From Promicromonospora citrea (lineage in GTDB: Bacteria; Actinomycetota; Actinomycetes; Actinomycetales; Cellulomonadaceae): a stretch of DNA of 55,789 nt. The notes beneath the pieces are model-generated. The model was not told the DNA's origin. It made no database searches and was given only the letters and a program-made list of their open reading frames with translations. Within the stretch, counting starts at the first letter, position 1. Each line of letters opens with the position of its first letter. Positions 1 through 8,037 of this stretch are shown piece after piece. The position numbers and the translations under genes were made by a program. The stretch is taken from contig NZ_JABEMG010000013.1 in assembly GCF_013004695.1 (NCBI RefSeq), positions 1-55,789 on the forward strand, given 5' to 3'.

Positions 1-1
1 C

Positions 2-568
2 CCCGAGGCCGAGGCCGACGCGTACGCGGTGCTCGGCCTCGCGCTCGACGAGGCGGGGCGCGGCGAGGAGGCGCTCGCGGCGCACGACCGCGCCAGGCAG
101 CTCGCCACGACGCCCACCGACCGGGTGCGCGTCGATGTGCGCCGGGCCGTCGCGGCGTACAACGCGGCGCTGCGCACGAACGCCGCCGGCACCCCCGAAC
201 ATGACCGCGCGGTCGACATCGCGGTGCCCTGCGCCCTCGCCGCCGACGCCGTCCGCTACGGCCTGCGGCCCGGCGAGCTGCGCGAGGCGTGGGCGGCCGA
301 GGCGGCCCGGATCCTCGACGTCGCCCTGCGGACCCTCACGGTCGCCGGCCGCGAGGACGAGGTGCTCGACCTCCTGGAGCACGTCGCCGCGAGCGCCACC
401 CTCGACCCGGTGGTCGCCGAGCCGGGGCCTGGCACCGACCTGCTCGCTGTCGCGCCCCGCGTACGGACCCGCCCGCACGGCCGCAGCGCCCTCGCCTGGG
501 CCCTGGACGCCGCGCAGGAGCGCTACGGCGTCGCCGTCCGGGGCCAGGAGGTGGTCGACGCGTGGTGA
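2..568 (+). CDS. TPR-repeat protein, 3' end only
   Basis: The frame is open from the left edge of the window, so the true start lies upstream and only the last 188 residues are visible. The first visible stretch has the small/large residue spacing of a tetratricopeptide helix pair (AYAVLGLALDEAGRGEEALAAHDRA), followed by further Ala/Leu-rich helices. The stop overlaps the start of the next gene by 4 bp (GTGA), so the two are probably translated together. In the CHAT family, TPR proteins commonly sit next to or are fused with a CHAT protease, so this is probably the sensor or scaffold partner. The upstream domain content cannot be judged. Confidence 0.7.
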   Translation, partial: PEAEADAYAVLGLALDEAGRGEEALAAHDRARQLATTPTDRVRVDVRRAVAAYNAALRTNAAGTPEHDRAVDIAVPCALAADAVRYGLRPGELREAWAAEAARILDVALRTLTVAGREDEVLDLLEHVAASATLDPVVAEPGPGTDLLAVAPRVRTRPHGRSALAWALDAAQERYGVAVRGQEVVDAW

Positions 569-1785
569 CCGGCCAGGACCCGACGGTGCAGGTCAAGTAC
601 GTCGACACCGCCGAGGGCGGCCTCTGGGTGACGTGGCGCTGGCAGGACGCGCTCGACGAGCCCCGGCTGTGGGGCGTCCCGCCGCCCCTGCCGGCGCTCG
701 ACGCGTGGCGCCGCGCCGTCCCCCGCCCGTCCGACGGCGAGCCGGTGCGCGACGCGCTGCGGCGGTCCTGGGCGGTGCTCGGCGACGTCGAGCAGGAGAC
801 GGCGCTCACGGGCGCGCTGACCGCGGCCCTGGTGCCCCCGCGGCTCGGTGCCGAGCTGGAGCACCGCTTCGCGCAGGGTCTGCGCCCGCACGTGCGCGTC
901 CAGGCCTCGCCGGCGCTGGCCGCCGTGCCGTGGGAGGCCCTGCGCATCGACGACAGCGAGCGCCTCGTGCACCGCTGCGACGTGTCGGTGCTGCTGCCCG
1001 CGTCGATCCGCCGGTCGCCCGCCCGCGTCCCGTCGCCCGTGCGGCCCGGCGGACCCGTCGTCGCGACCGTCGACCCCGTCGTGCCCGGCGGCGTCGCCGG
1101 CCTCGAACCGGTGCTGCGCCGCGCGGAGCCCCTGGTCGAGGCCGTGCTCGCGCGGCACGGCGACCGGCTGCGGGGCGCACCGGCCGAGGCACCCGTCCGC
1201 CCCCGCACGAGCCGCACGCAGCTTCGCGAGCACCTCGCCGACGCCGCCCGCTACCTGTACGTCGGGCACGTGACCGCGGGCGCCTACGCCCTGGGCACCG
1301 GCCTGCACCTCACCGACGGCCCGGAGGCCGCCGGCCGTGCCCCGCTCGTGGACGGCGTGCACCGCCCGCTGCTCGCCGCGGACATCGCGCTCGACGGGTG
1401 GACGGCGCCCGCCCGTGTCGCGCTCGTCGGCTGCTCGTCCGGCGCCGACACCGCCTACGCCGACCCGACCGGCCTCGTGGCCGCGTTCACCGCGCGCGGC
1501 GCCGAGCACGTGACCGCGACCCGCTGGACCCTGCCGACGGACACCGGGCTGGAGGTGATCGCGGGTGTCACGGGCATCGACGCCTTCGCCCGGGCGGTCG
1601 TCGCGGTCGACGCGGCGCACGAGGCCGCCGACCCCGTCGCGGCGCTCAACGCGTGGCAGCGCGAGCAGGCCGACGCCTGGGAGCGCACGGGCGAGGCCGC
1701 GTTCTCCCCCATCGTGTGGGCGGCGTTCGGCACGGCGTGGAACGACCGGGGCTTGCCTCTCGAGCCGCTCGAGGTCCCAGGGTGA
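565..1785 (+). CDS. CHAT-domain caspase-like protease
   Basis: A 406-residue protein whose C-terminal half has the CHAT (caspase HetF-associated with TPRs) pattern. A histidine sits in YVGHVTAG (H235) and a cysteine in ALVGCSSG (C290), the expected His-Cys catalytic pair after two strand-like segments. The region near residues 115-150 (ASPALAAVPWEAL) matches the usual CHAT lead-in. The N-terminal 100 residues are not recognised. GTG at 565 gives a 4-bp overlap with the TPR gene; GTG at 562 is also possible. CHAT proteins act as proteases in bacterial death or defence modules such as gasdermin activation and type III-E CRISPR, but no gasdermin-like gene lies downstream. The substrate is unknown. 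Confidence 0.75.
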   Translation: MTGQDPTVQVKYVDTAEGGLWVTWRWQDALDEPRLWGVPPPLPALDAWRRAVPRPSDGEPVRDALRRSWAVLGDVEQETALTGALTAALVPPRLGAELEHRFAQGLRPHVRVQASPALAAVPWEALRIDDSERLVHRCDVSVLLPASIRRSPARVPSPVRPGGPVVATVDPVVPGGVAGLEPVLRRAEPLVEAVLARHGDRLRGAPAEAPVRPRTSRTQLREHLADAARYLYVGHVTAGAYALGTGLHLTDGPEAAGRAPLVDGVHRPLLAADIALDGWTAPARVALVGCSSGADTAYADPTGLVAAFTARGAEHVTATRWTLPTDTGLEVIAGVTGIDAFARAVVAVDAAHEAADPVAALNAWQREQADAWERTGEAAFSPIVWAAFGTAWNDRGLPLEPLEVPG

Positions 1786-1790
1786 GGGGC

Positions 1791-2831
1791 ATGGACACCC
1801 ACGAGAGCACCCAGCACCCCACCCTCTACCCGATCGGCGACGTCGCGCGCCGGACCGGCCTGAGCGTCAGCGCCGTCCGGTTCTACGCCGACGAAGGCGT
1901 CGTCCCGCCCGCCGAGACCACGCCGGCCGGGCACCGGCTGTACGGCGCGGTCGAGATCGCACGGCTGGAGTTCGTCCGCACGCTGCGCGAGCTCGGCTCC
2001 GGGCTGGAGCAGATCCGCCGGCTGCTGACCGGGCAGACCGAGCTGCGCTACCTGCTGGCCGAGCACCTCGACGTCGTCGAGCGGCAGGGCGCGGAGCTGC
2101 GGGCGCGGCGCGCCGCGCTGCGCGCGCTGGTGCGCGAGGAGGACCCGGAGGCGCGGGTCGCGCTGCTGACCCGGCTCGCCGCGCTGCCGGACCACGAGAG
2201 GGAACGGCTGGTCGACGACTTCTGGCGCGAGGTCACCGACGGTCTGCCCGCCGACGTCGCCGACCGTGCCCTGGGCGCGCGCCCGCGCCTCCCCGACGAC
2301 CCGACCGCCGCTCAGCTCGACGCGTGGGTCACGCTCGCCGAGCTGCTCCAGGACACGTCGTTCCGGACCGCGACGCGCAGCTACCTCCGGGAGACCTACG
2401 CGGACGGTCCGGGATCCGTCGTCGCCACGGAGCCGGTCCACGGCGCGATCACGACGCTCGGCGAGGAGGTGATGACGCGGCTCCTGGCCGCGCACGCCAG
2501 CGGGCTGCCCGGTGACGATCCCCACGCCGTCGCGCTGGCCGACCGGGTGGTGCGCCGCACCGCCGAGGCGATCGGCGTCCCCGCCGACGACGCGGTGCGC
2601 GAGCGCGTCGCCACCGGCTACGAGCGGATGGCCGACGTGGTGCGCACGGCGCTGCGGGATCCGGCGTACCAGGCCACGCAGCGGCGGTACCTGGACCTGG
2701 TCGCCGTGATCAACGGAGTGGCGGCTCCCGACGCGGAGCTCGAGGCGGCGGCCGGCCCGGATGCCGCCGGGAGCCTGCGCCTGGCCGAGCTCGGCCCGTG
2801 GCTCGCCCGCGCCGTCCGCGCGGGGGCTTGA
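1791..2831 (+). CDS. MerR-family transcriptional regulator
   Basis: 346 residues. An N-terminal winged-helix MerR domain (residues about 12-80) starts with YPIGDVARRTGLSVSAVRFY and contains the typical GHRLY wing and a conserved Leu/Gln-rich dimerisation helix. A long C-terminal region (about 120-340) is helical and resembles effector-binding halves of larger MerR regulators, but no ligand or metal-binding cysteines are visible. ATG at 1791 follows the GGTGAGG ribosome site that overlaps the CHAT stop. The CHAT pair just upstream may share its transcript, but a direct functional link is not shown. It most likely responds to a small organic molecule. Confidence 0.8.
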   Translation: MDTHESTQHPTLYPIGDVARRTGLSVSAVRFYADEGVVPPAETTPAGHRLYGAVEIARLEFVRTLRELGSGLEQIRRLLTGQTELRYLLAEHLDVVERQGAELRARRAALRALVREEDPEARVALLTRLAALPDHERERLVDDFWREVTDGLPADVADRALGARPRLPDDPTAAQLDAWVTLAELLQDTSFRTATRSYLRETYADGPGSVVATEPVHGAITTLGEEVMTRLLAAHASGLPGDDPHAVALADRVVRRTAEAIGVPADDAVRERVATGYERMADVVRTALRDPAYQATQRRYLDLVAVINGVAAPDAELEAAAGPDAAGSLRLAELGPWLARAVRAGA

Positions 2832-2835
2832 CCGG

Positions 2836-3627
2836 TCAGTCCGCGACGTGCGCGGTGTGGTCGAGCCAGTGCCGCACCAGCGCGGCGTCGCCGTCGACCT
2901 GGAGACCGGCGTCCGCCACCGGCAGGCGCCGGGTGAGGGCGAGCAGGAGCGGACCGGCCGGTCCGGTCACCGTCGCGTCGGCCGGACCGGCCCCGGCCCC
3001 GGCCCGCCACACCGCGCCCGCCGGGCGGCGTTCGACCTGCCAGGCGTCCCCGGTGTCGTCGGCCCGCCACTGCAGCGTCTGCCCCGTGCCCTGGAGCGCG
3101 CTCGCCGACTCGGGCCGCGCCATCGCCCAGGTCAGCGAGACCAGCATCGCGAGGTGGTGGTCGACGAGCGCCGCGGCGACGTCGGCCGCCACCTCGGGCG
3201 CGCGGTCGGCGGCGAGCGCGCCGTCGGCCCCGTGCACCACGGCCTCGTTGAGGACGTTCAGCAGCCAGAAGAGGCTGCCCTCGCGGTCGTCCCCCGCGGC
3301 GTTGAGCACGGGCGCGGCGAGCGCGTCGTCGGCGAAGGCGGTCACGACGCGCTGCGCGGACTCCTCGAACCAGCCCGCCCACGCGCCGGGGTCCGCGGGG
3401 GCCTGAGGGCTCTGCGCGGGCAGGTCGGCGAAGTCCGTGACCCGCCGCTCCATGATCTCGGCGGTCCAGTGCTGCGTGCCGCCGACGTGGGTGACGAGGT
3501 CGGCGACGGTCCAGGCCGGGGTGGTCGGCACGGGCGTCCGCGGTCCGGCGGCCGACGCCGCCTCCGCGAGCCGGCGGGTGTGCTCCGTGATCGCGCGCCG
3601 TGCGCGGTCGGGTGTGAGGTGAGGCAT
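2836..3627 (-). CDS. Mycothiol-dependent maleylpyruvate isomerase-family (DinB-like) protein
   Basis: 263 residues with the MDMPI/DinB-like pattern. It starts with a long helix, continues with TPAWTVADLVTHVGGTQHWTAEIM carrying the metal-binding-type histidine, and has a second histidine helix (LNVLNEAVVHGAD) and the C-terminal MDMPI_C-like domain (VTGPAGPLLLALTRRLP). Members of this family use mycothiol, the actinobacterial thiol, as cofactor or are thiol transferases of unknown substrate. It is read towards the MerR gene, with only 4 bp between the two ends. ATG at 3627 is preceded by GGAGGGAACC. The exact reaction cannot be given. Confidence 0.82.
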   Translation of the reverse strand: MPHLTPDRARRAITEHTRRLAEAASAAGPRTPVPTTPAWTVADLVTHVGGTQHWTAEIMERRVTDFADLPAQSPQAPADPGAWAGWFEESAQRVVTAFADDALAAPVLNAAGDDREGSLFWLLNVLNEAVVHGADGALAADRAPEVAADVAAALVDHHLAMLVSLTWAMARPESASALQGTGQTLQWRADDTGDAWQVERRPAGAVWRAGAGAGPADATVTGPAGPLLLALTRRLPVADAGLQVDGDAALVRHWLDHTAHVAD

Positions 3628-3760
3628 CAGGGTTCCCTCCAGGGGTTCTGGTCTGCCCGTGCCGACCGGGTGGGCGACCGGAACTCATCGGCGGCCGTGA
3701 AAACCCTTCGAGGTCCGGTCCCGGCCCCGCCTAGGGTGCGAGGGACGAGAGGGAGCCCCG

Positions 3761-4357
3761 ATGACCCTGCGCGAACCGAGGAGCATGCCGCGGACCGACG
3801 AGCTCGCGCTGCGCCCGATCACGGCCGACGACGCGGCGCGCGACCACGACGCCGTCATGGAGACGCGCGCGGACCTGCGCCTCTGGGAGCAGTCGGCCTG
3901 GCCGGAGGACGACTTCACCGTCGAGGCCAACCGCGCCGACCTCGTCGGACTGCAGGAGCGGCACGCCGCCGGGCACGCCTTCACCTACACGGTGCTCGAC
4001 CCGGCGAGCCCCGACGCCGCCGACCCGCGCAGCCTCGGCTGCGTCTACGTCTTCCCGACGACCGCGGCGTTCCTCGCGCGCTCCCGTGTCACACCGCTCG
4101 GCGACGACGCCTGGGACGACGTGCAAGCCGTCGTGTACTTCTGGGTCCGGACCTCACGCACGGCCGACGGGCTCGACCGGCGCCTCCTGGAGGCGCTCCG
4201 CGGGTGGTTCGCCGCGGGCTGGGGCCTCGAGCGCACCGTGTTCGTGACCAACGAGCAGCTCACCCAGCAGGTCGGGCTGCTCGACCGCAGCGGGCTGACC
4301 CGGCGGTTCACGCTCGTCGAGCCCGGCAAGGACGGCGCCTACCTCGTGTACGGCTGA
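3761..4357 (+). CDS. GNAT-family N-acetyltransferase
   Basis: 198 residues. Strand-helix order and motifs fit the GNAT fold: ELALRPITADDAARDHDAVM at the start (beta1-alpha1), a central strand with SLGCVYVFP (beta4), a cofactor-side strand VQAVVYFWVR, and a following helix RLLEALRGWFAAGWGLERTVF. The acetyl-CoA pyrophosphate loop is degenerate (RTADGLDRRLL rather than Q/RxxGxG/A), so activity may differ from classic acetyltransferases. A plausible -10 (TAGGGT at 3732-3737) lies upstream, and GAGAGGGAG is the ribosome site. It is convergent with the next gene. Confidence 0.7.
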   Translation: MTLREPRSMPRTDELALRPITADDAARDHDAVMETRADLRLWEQSAWPEDDFTVEANRADLVGLQERHAAGHAFTYTVLDPASPDAADPRSLGCVYVFPTTAAFLARSRVTPLGDDAWDDVQAVVYFWVRTSRTADGLDRRLLEALRGWFAAGWGLERTVFVTNEQLTQQVGLLDRSGLTRRFTLVEPGKDGAYLVYG

Positions 4358-4393
4358 GGCGCCGGACGGCCCCGGGCCGAGGACCGACCCGGC

Positions 4394-4963
4394 TCACTCG
4401 GGCAGCAGCCCCGCGACGAGCGCGTCGATGACGTCGTCGACCGGCAGGTCCGGGTCGATCGGCGTCGTGAGCCGGTCCAGCAGCAGGCCGTCGATCGCGT
4501 AGTGGAACAGCGCGATCTCCCGCCGGCCGCCCGGGAGCCCCGCCTGCTCGTTGAACGCGACGTCGCCGTCGAGACCCGCACGCAGCCAGGGCGCGAGCAC
4601 CGCGGCGAGCTCGGGCCGGCGGGCGGAGTCCAGGCGCAGCTCGAAGAGGGCGCGCGTGACGTCCGGCTCGGCGGTCAGCCGGCGCACGATGTCACGCAGG
4701 TACTCCGCGAACAGCGCGCGGCTCGGCGTCCGCCCGGCGCGGCCGGCGAGGTCCTCCGGGGACGGCGCGAGGCGCTGCCCGATCCGCTCGAACAGCCCGG
4801 AGACGAGGGCGTCCCGGCTGCGGAAGTAGTTCGACGTCGTCCCGGTCGGCACCCCGGCCTCGCCGTCGATCGCGCGGTGGGTCAGCCCGCGGGCACCCTC
4901 CCGGGCGAGCACGGCGATGCCGGCGTCAGCCAGTGCGGCGCGGCGGACGGAGTTGGTGGCCAT
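4394..4963 (-). CDS. TetR-family repressor
   Basis: 189 residues. The N-terminal helix-turn-helix is clear: RRAALADAGIAVLAREGARG, LTHRAIDGEAGVPTGTTSNYF, then RSRDALVSGLFERI. The C-terminal part is the usual helical ligand and dimer domain. ATG at 4963 is chosen over an upstream ATG because the TetR homology starts there and the upstream codons overlap the operator region. It is divergent from the DHFR-like gene across 74 bp that hold two ACTACA/TGTAGT palindromes, so it very probably represses itself and that neighbour. Confidence 0.88.
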   Translation of the reverse strand: MATNSVRRAALADAGIAVLAREGARGLTHRAIDGEAGVPTGTTSNYFRSRDALVSGLFERIGQRLAPSPEDLAGRAGRTPSRALFAEYLRDIVRRLTAEPDVTRALFELRLDSARRPELAAVLAPWLRAGLDGDVAFNEQAGLPGGRREIALFHYAIDGLLLDRLTTPIDPDLPVDDVIDALVAGLLPE

Positions 4964-4985
4964 ACGGACGAGGGTAGCGCGAAGC

Positions 4986-5025
4986 ACTACATCTGTTGTA
5001 GTTTCCAGCCACTGCACCTGTAGTG
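4986..5025. promoter_or_regulatory. Two TetR-type operator palindromes
   Basis: ACTACATCTGTTGTAGT at 4986-5002 has perfect 6-bp arms around a 5-bp centre. CACTGCACCTGTAGTG at 5010-5025 has 7-bp arms with one mismatch. Both carry the same CTACA/TGTAG half-site and lie between the divergent tetR and DHFR-like genes, overlapping where their promoters must be. Confidence 0.75.
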
Positions 5026-5037
5026 ATCGGAGGATCG

Positions 5038-5610
5038 ATGCGCGAGCTCACCTACTACGTCGCCGTCAGCCTGGACGGCTACATCGCCGGGCCGGACGGC
5101 CAGTTCGACGCCTTCCTGGCGGAGGGCGACCACATGGCGCCGATCTGGGCGCGCTACGGCGGCACCGCCCCGACGCGGCTCGCCGAGGCCGTGGGCCTGC
5201 CGCTGGACGACAGCCCGTTCGACACGGTCCTCATGGGCTGGAACACCTACGCCGTCGGCCTGCCGGACCTGCCGAGCCCGTACGAGCACCTGCGCCAGGT
5301 CGTGTTCACGCGCTCGCACGAGGGGCCGGCGGGCAGCGAGGCCGTGACCTTCACGGACGCCGACCCGGTGGAGACCGTGCGCGCGCTCAAGCAGGAGGAC
5401 GGGAAGGGCATCTGGCTGTGCGGGGGCGGGTCGCTGGCCGCGGCGCTCGCGGGCGAGATCGACCGGCTGGCCCTCAAGATCAACCCCGTGGTGCTCGGCG
5501 CCGGCGTCCCGCTGTTCGGCGGGCGCGGCTACGCGCCGCGGCAGTGGAAGCGCGCGGACGTCCAGGCGTTCGGCTCGGGCGTGCTGCTCGCGGAGTACGC
5601 CCGGGCGTGA
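5038..5610 (+). CDS. Dihydrofolate reductase-family protein (RibD C-terminal-like)
   Basis: 190 residues. It starts with the family signature RELTYYVAVSLDGYIAGPDG, has the FDTVLMGWNTYAVGL cofactor-side motif, and later GIWLCGGGSLAAAL (NADPH phosphate loop) and VVLGAGVPLFGG. This subfamily is related to RibD reductases and is not the housekeeping FolA. The substrate is unknown. ATG at 5038 follows GGAGGATCG; a GTG at 5023 is less likely because it lies within the operator. It is probably induced when the divergent TetR releases its operators. Confidence 0.85.
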   Translation: MRELTYYVAVSLDGYIAGPDGQFDAFLAEGDHMAPIWARYGGTAPTRLAEAVGLPLDDSPFDTVLMGWNTYAVGLPDLPSPYEHLRQVVFTRSHEGPAGSEAVTFTDADPVETVRALKQEDGKGIWLCGGGSLAAALAGEIDRLALKINPVVLGAGVPLFGGRGYAPRQWKRADVQAFGSGVLLAEYARA

Positions 5611-5614
5611 GACC

Positions 5615-5637
5615 GGCGGGGGCTCAGCGCCCCCGCC
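5615..5637. terminator. Bidirectional terminator hairpin
   Basis: A perfect 9-bp GC stem (GGCGGGGGC / GCCCCCGCC) with a 5-nt loop lies between the convergent DHFR-like and marR genes. It overlaps the marR stop codon. There is no T-tract, as is common in actinobacteria. Confidence 0.6.
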
Positions 5638-6085
5638 CCACTTCCGGGTCGAGGTCGAGCCGCGACCACACCCGGGCCAGCGCACGGACGTCCTCGTCGT
5701 CGAGGCGGTCGAGGAAGAGGCGGCGGATGTCCGCGTGCTGGCGGCGCCAGGCCCTGCGCATCAGCGACCGCCCGTCCTCGGTGAGCGTCGCGACGTAGCC
5801 GCGCCCGTCCTCCTCGATCCGCCGGCGCTCGATGAGCCCGCGCCGCTCGAGCCGGTCCGCCATCCGCGTGAAGCCGCCGGTCGACATGACGCGCCGCCGG
5901 GCCAGCTCCGACATCCGCATCCCGTCCCGGCCTACCTCCCCCAGCAGGGCGAGCACGCTGTACTCGGCCATGCTCACGCCGAGGGGCGCGAGGCCCTCCT
6001 CGATCTCGCGCCAGATGTGGTCGTGCGCGTAGAGGAAGCCCCGCCAGGCCTCGTCCTCGAGGGCGGTGAGGCGTGGCGTCGTCAT
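5624..6085 (-). CDS. MarR-family transcriptional regulator
   Basis: 153 residues, a normal MarR length. The winged helix-turn-helix is seen as VSMAEYSVLALLGE, MRMSELARRRVMSTGGFTRMADRLERRGLIERR, and the wing EEDGRGYVATLTEDGRSL. It is divergent from the LLM oxidoreductase gene with about 130 bp between them, which include a palindrome at 6125-6149. It is therefore likely to repress the LLM/FMN-reductase pair and itself. The inducer is unknown; MarR ligands are often phenolic compounds. Confidence 0.88.
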   Translation of the reverse strand: MTTPRLTALEDEAWRGFLYAHDHIWREIEEGLAPLGVSMAEYSVLALLGEVGRDGMRMSELARRRVMSTGGFTRMADRLERRGLIERRRIEEDGRGYVATLTEDGRSLMRRAWRRQHADIRRLFLDRLDDEDVRALARVWSRLDLDPEVGRGR

Positions 6086-6124
6086 GCCGGGATCCTATCC
6101 GCGACCCGCTCGCCGCGCGGCGGA

Positions 6125-6149
6125 ATATCTGCCTGCGCAGACAGTTATA
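6125..6149. promoter_or_regulatory. Probable MarR operator
   Basis: ATATCTGCCTGCGCAGACAG lies within this AT-richer patch, with TCTGC/GCAGA arms around a 4-bp centre and TATA-like flanks. Its place midway between the divergent marR and LLM genes and its MarR-like half-site spacing support the call. Confidence 0.5.
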
Positions 6150-6216
6150 CGGAGACGGCGGCACGCCGTCGCACGCACCACCCATCCGGACCGCACACGA
6201 GAGACAGGTAATCGCG

Positions 6217-7311
6217 ATGACCACCGAGACCCGCCCGGAGCGGGACCGCTCGCCGTTCGAGATCGGCTTCATGACCTTCGTGGAGATCACCGAGGACCCG
6301 GCGACGGGCCGGGCCCCCTCCCCTCACCGCCGCGCCCGCGACACCATCGAGCAGGCACGGCTCGCCGACCAGGTGGGCCTCGACCTGTTCGCCGTCGGGG
6401 AGCACCACCGCACCGACTTCGTGGGGTCGGCCCCCGCGATGGTGCTGGCCGCGGCGGCCGAGGCGACGGAGCACATCCGCCTGAGCAGCTCCGTCACCGT
6501 GCTCAGCTCGGACGACCCGGTCCGCGTGTGGGAGCAGTTCGCCACCCTCGACCAGTTCTCCGGCGGGCGCGCCGAGATCATCGCGGGCCGCGGCTCCTAC
6601 ACCGAGTCGTTCCCGCTGTTCGGCTACGACCTGGCCGACTACGCGGACCTGTTCCGCGAGAAGCTGGAGCTGTTGCTGGCCATCCGGGACCGCAACCCCC
6701 TCACCTGGCGCGGCCGGTTCCGCCCGCCGCTCGAGGCCGCCGACATCGGCCCGCGTGCCCTGCAGGACGAGCTGCCGGTCTGGGTCGGCGTCGGCGGCAC
6801 GCTCGCGTCCGCCGTCGCGACCGGGCGGCTCGGCCTGCCGATGGCCATGGCGCTCCTGCTCGGCCCGCTGACCTACCACGAGCAGACGGTCGACATGTAC
6901 CGGGCGGCGGCCGAGCAGGCCGGCCACGACCCGGCCACGCTGCGCACCAGCATCAACGTGCACGGCCACGTCGCGCGCACCAGCCAGGGCGCGCGGGACA
7001 CGATGTACCCGGCGTTCGCCCGCGGGATGATGGAGAACAACCACCAGCGGGGCCGCGGCTTCCAGATGCCGCGCGCCGCGTTCGACGCGCAGACCTCGCC
7101 CGCGGCGGGTCTGGTCGTGGGGAGCCCGCAGGAGGTCGTCGACAAGCTGCTCGCCTACCACGAGGTGTACGGGCTCGACCGGGCCCTGATCCAGGTCGGG
7201 TTCGGCGGCATGGCGCAGAAGGACGTGCTCGAGGCGATCGAGCTGCTCGGCACCGAGGTGGCACCCGTCGTGCGCCGCGAGGTCGCCGGGCGGACGGCGA
7301 GCGTCGCATGA
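6217..7311 (+). CDS. LLM-class flavin-dependent oxidoreductase
   Basis: 364 residues, a bacterial luciferase-like TIM barrel. Visible family blocks are FEIGFMTFVEITEDP, LADQVGLDLFAVGEHH, IRLSSSVTVLSSDDPVRVWEQFATLDQFSGGRAEI, and the late LVVGSPQEVVDKLL. The GEHH block is typical of FMNH2-dependent monooxygenases near the LuxA/alkanal group. The next gene overlaps it by 4 bp and encodes an FMN reductase, which would supply the reduced flavin, so this is a two-component monooxygenase. ATG at 6217 is preceded by GAGACAGGTAATCGCG. It is probably under MarR control. The substrate is not deducible. Confidence 0.88.
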   Translation: MTTETRPERDRSPFEIGFMTFVEITEDPATGRAPSPHRRARDTIEQARLADQVGLDLFAVGEHHRTDFVGSAPAMVLAAAAEATEHIRLSSSVTVLSSDDPVRVWEQFATLDQFSGGRAEIIAGRGSYTESFPLFGYDLADYADLFREKLELLLAIRDRNPLTWRGRFRPPLEAADIGPRALQDELPVWVGVGGTLASAVATGRLGLPMAMALLLGPLTYHEQTVDMYRAAAEQAGHDPATLRTSINVHGHVARTSQGARDTMYPAFARGMMENNHQRGRGFQMPRAAFDAQTSPAAGLVVGSPQEVVDKLLAYHEVYGLDRALIQVGFGGMAQKDVLEAIELLGTEVAPVVRREVAGRTASVA

Positions 7312-7919
7312 GCGCCGTGACCACGGACCGGACGCCGGTGGACGAGGGCCTCGGACCCGTCCTGCGCGTGGTGGTCGTCAACGGCAGCCCCAGCGAGAGG
7401 TCGAAGACGGTGGGGCTCGTGGACGTCGTGCTCGGCACGCTCGAGACGGCGCTCGCACGGCACGGCGTGACCGTCGACGCCCACCGGATCGACGTCTACC
7501 GGCTGGGCCCGGACTTCACGGGTGCCGTCGAGCGCGACGGCGTGGTCCCCGCCGTCGAGGAGGTTCTGCGCCAGGCCGAGCAGGCGGACCTCCTCGTCGC
7601 CGCCACGCCCGTCTTCCGCGGGTCCTACACCGGCCTGTTCAAGCACTTCTTCGACCTGGTGGACCAGTACGCCCTGGCGAACAAGCCCGTGCTGCTGGCC
7701 GCGACCGGCGGCGGGGAGCACCACGCCCTCGTGCTGGAGCACGCGCTGCGCCCGCTGTTCGGCTTCTTCCAGGCGCTCACCGTGCCCGTGGCGGTGTTCG
7801 CGTCGTCCGGCGACTTCGACGGCACGACCCTTCTCACGCCGCGTGTCTACGGCCGCGTCGAGATGGCGGTCGACGACGTCGCGGGCCTGCTCGCCGAGCG
7901 CGCGCGACAGGAGGCGTGA
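7308..7919 (+). CDS. NAD(P)H-dependent FMN reductase
   Basis: 203 residues with a flavodoxin-like fold. The phosphate loop VVVNGSPSERSKT (about residues 22-34) binds FMN, and ATPVFRGSYTGLFKHFFDL is the family's flavin and NADPH motif. It resembles SsuE/MsuE-type reductases that feed LLM monooxygenases. ATG at 7308 overlaps the LLM stop (ATGA), so the enzymes are translated together. A strong hairpin follows immediately and closes the operon. Confidence 0.88.
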   Translation: MSAVTTDRTPVDEGLGPVLRVVVVNGSPSERSKTVGLVDVVLGTLETALARHGVTVDAHRIDVYRLGPDFTGAVERDGVVPAVEEVLRQAEQADLLVAATPVFRGSYTGLFKHFFDLVDQYALANKPVLLAATGGGEHHALVLEHALRPLFGFFQALTVPVAVFASSGDFDGTTLLTPRVYGRVEMAVDDVAGLLAERARQEA

Positions 7920-7921
7920 CG

Positions 7922-7959
7922 GGGTCCCGGTCCGGTGCGGCGGCACCGGACCGGGACCC
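7922..7959 (+). terminator. Strong GC hairpin terminator
   Basis: A perfect 17-bp stem with a 4-nt loop (left arm 7922-7938, right arm 7943-7959) starts 2 bp after the FMN reductase stop. No T-tract follows. Confidence 0.75.
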
Positions 7960-7971
7960 GCCGCACTTCAC

Positions 7972-7999
7972 GTGACATCTCCGGGTGAAGCACTACGCT
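7972..7999 (+). promoter_or_regulatory. Probable sigma-70 type promoter
   Basis: A -35 GTGACA (7972-7977) and -10 TACGCT (7994-7999) are separated by 16 bp, just upstream of the membrane coiled-coil gene. Five of six -35 bases match the consensus. Confidence 0.5.
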
Positions 8000-8037
8000 G
8001 TGGCCCGACCTACACGACGCGCGGCTGGGGCAGGGGT

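Noticed and set aside
2761-4431. A 556-codon forward frame across the DinB-like and GNAT genes
   Set aside because: It covers two well-supported genes on different strands and shows only shadow composition.
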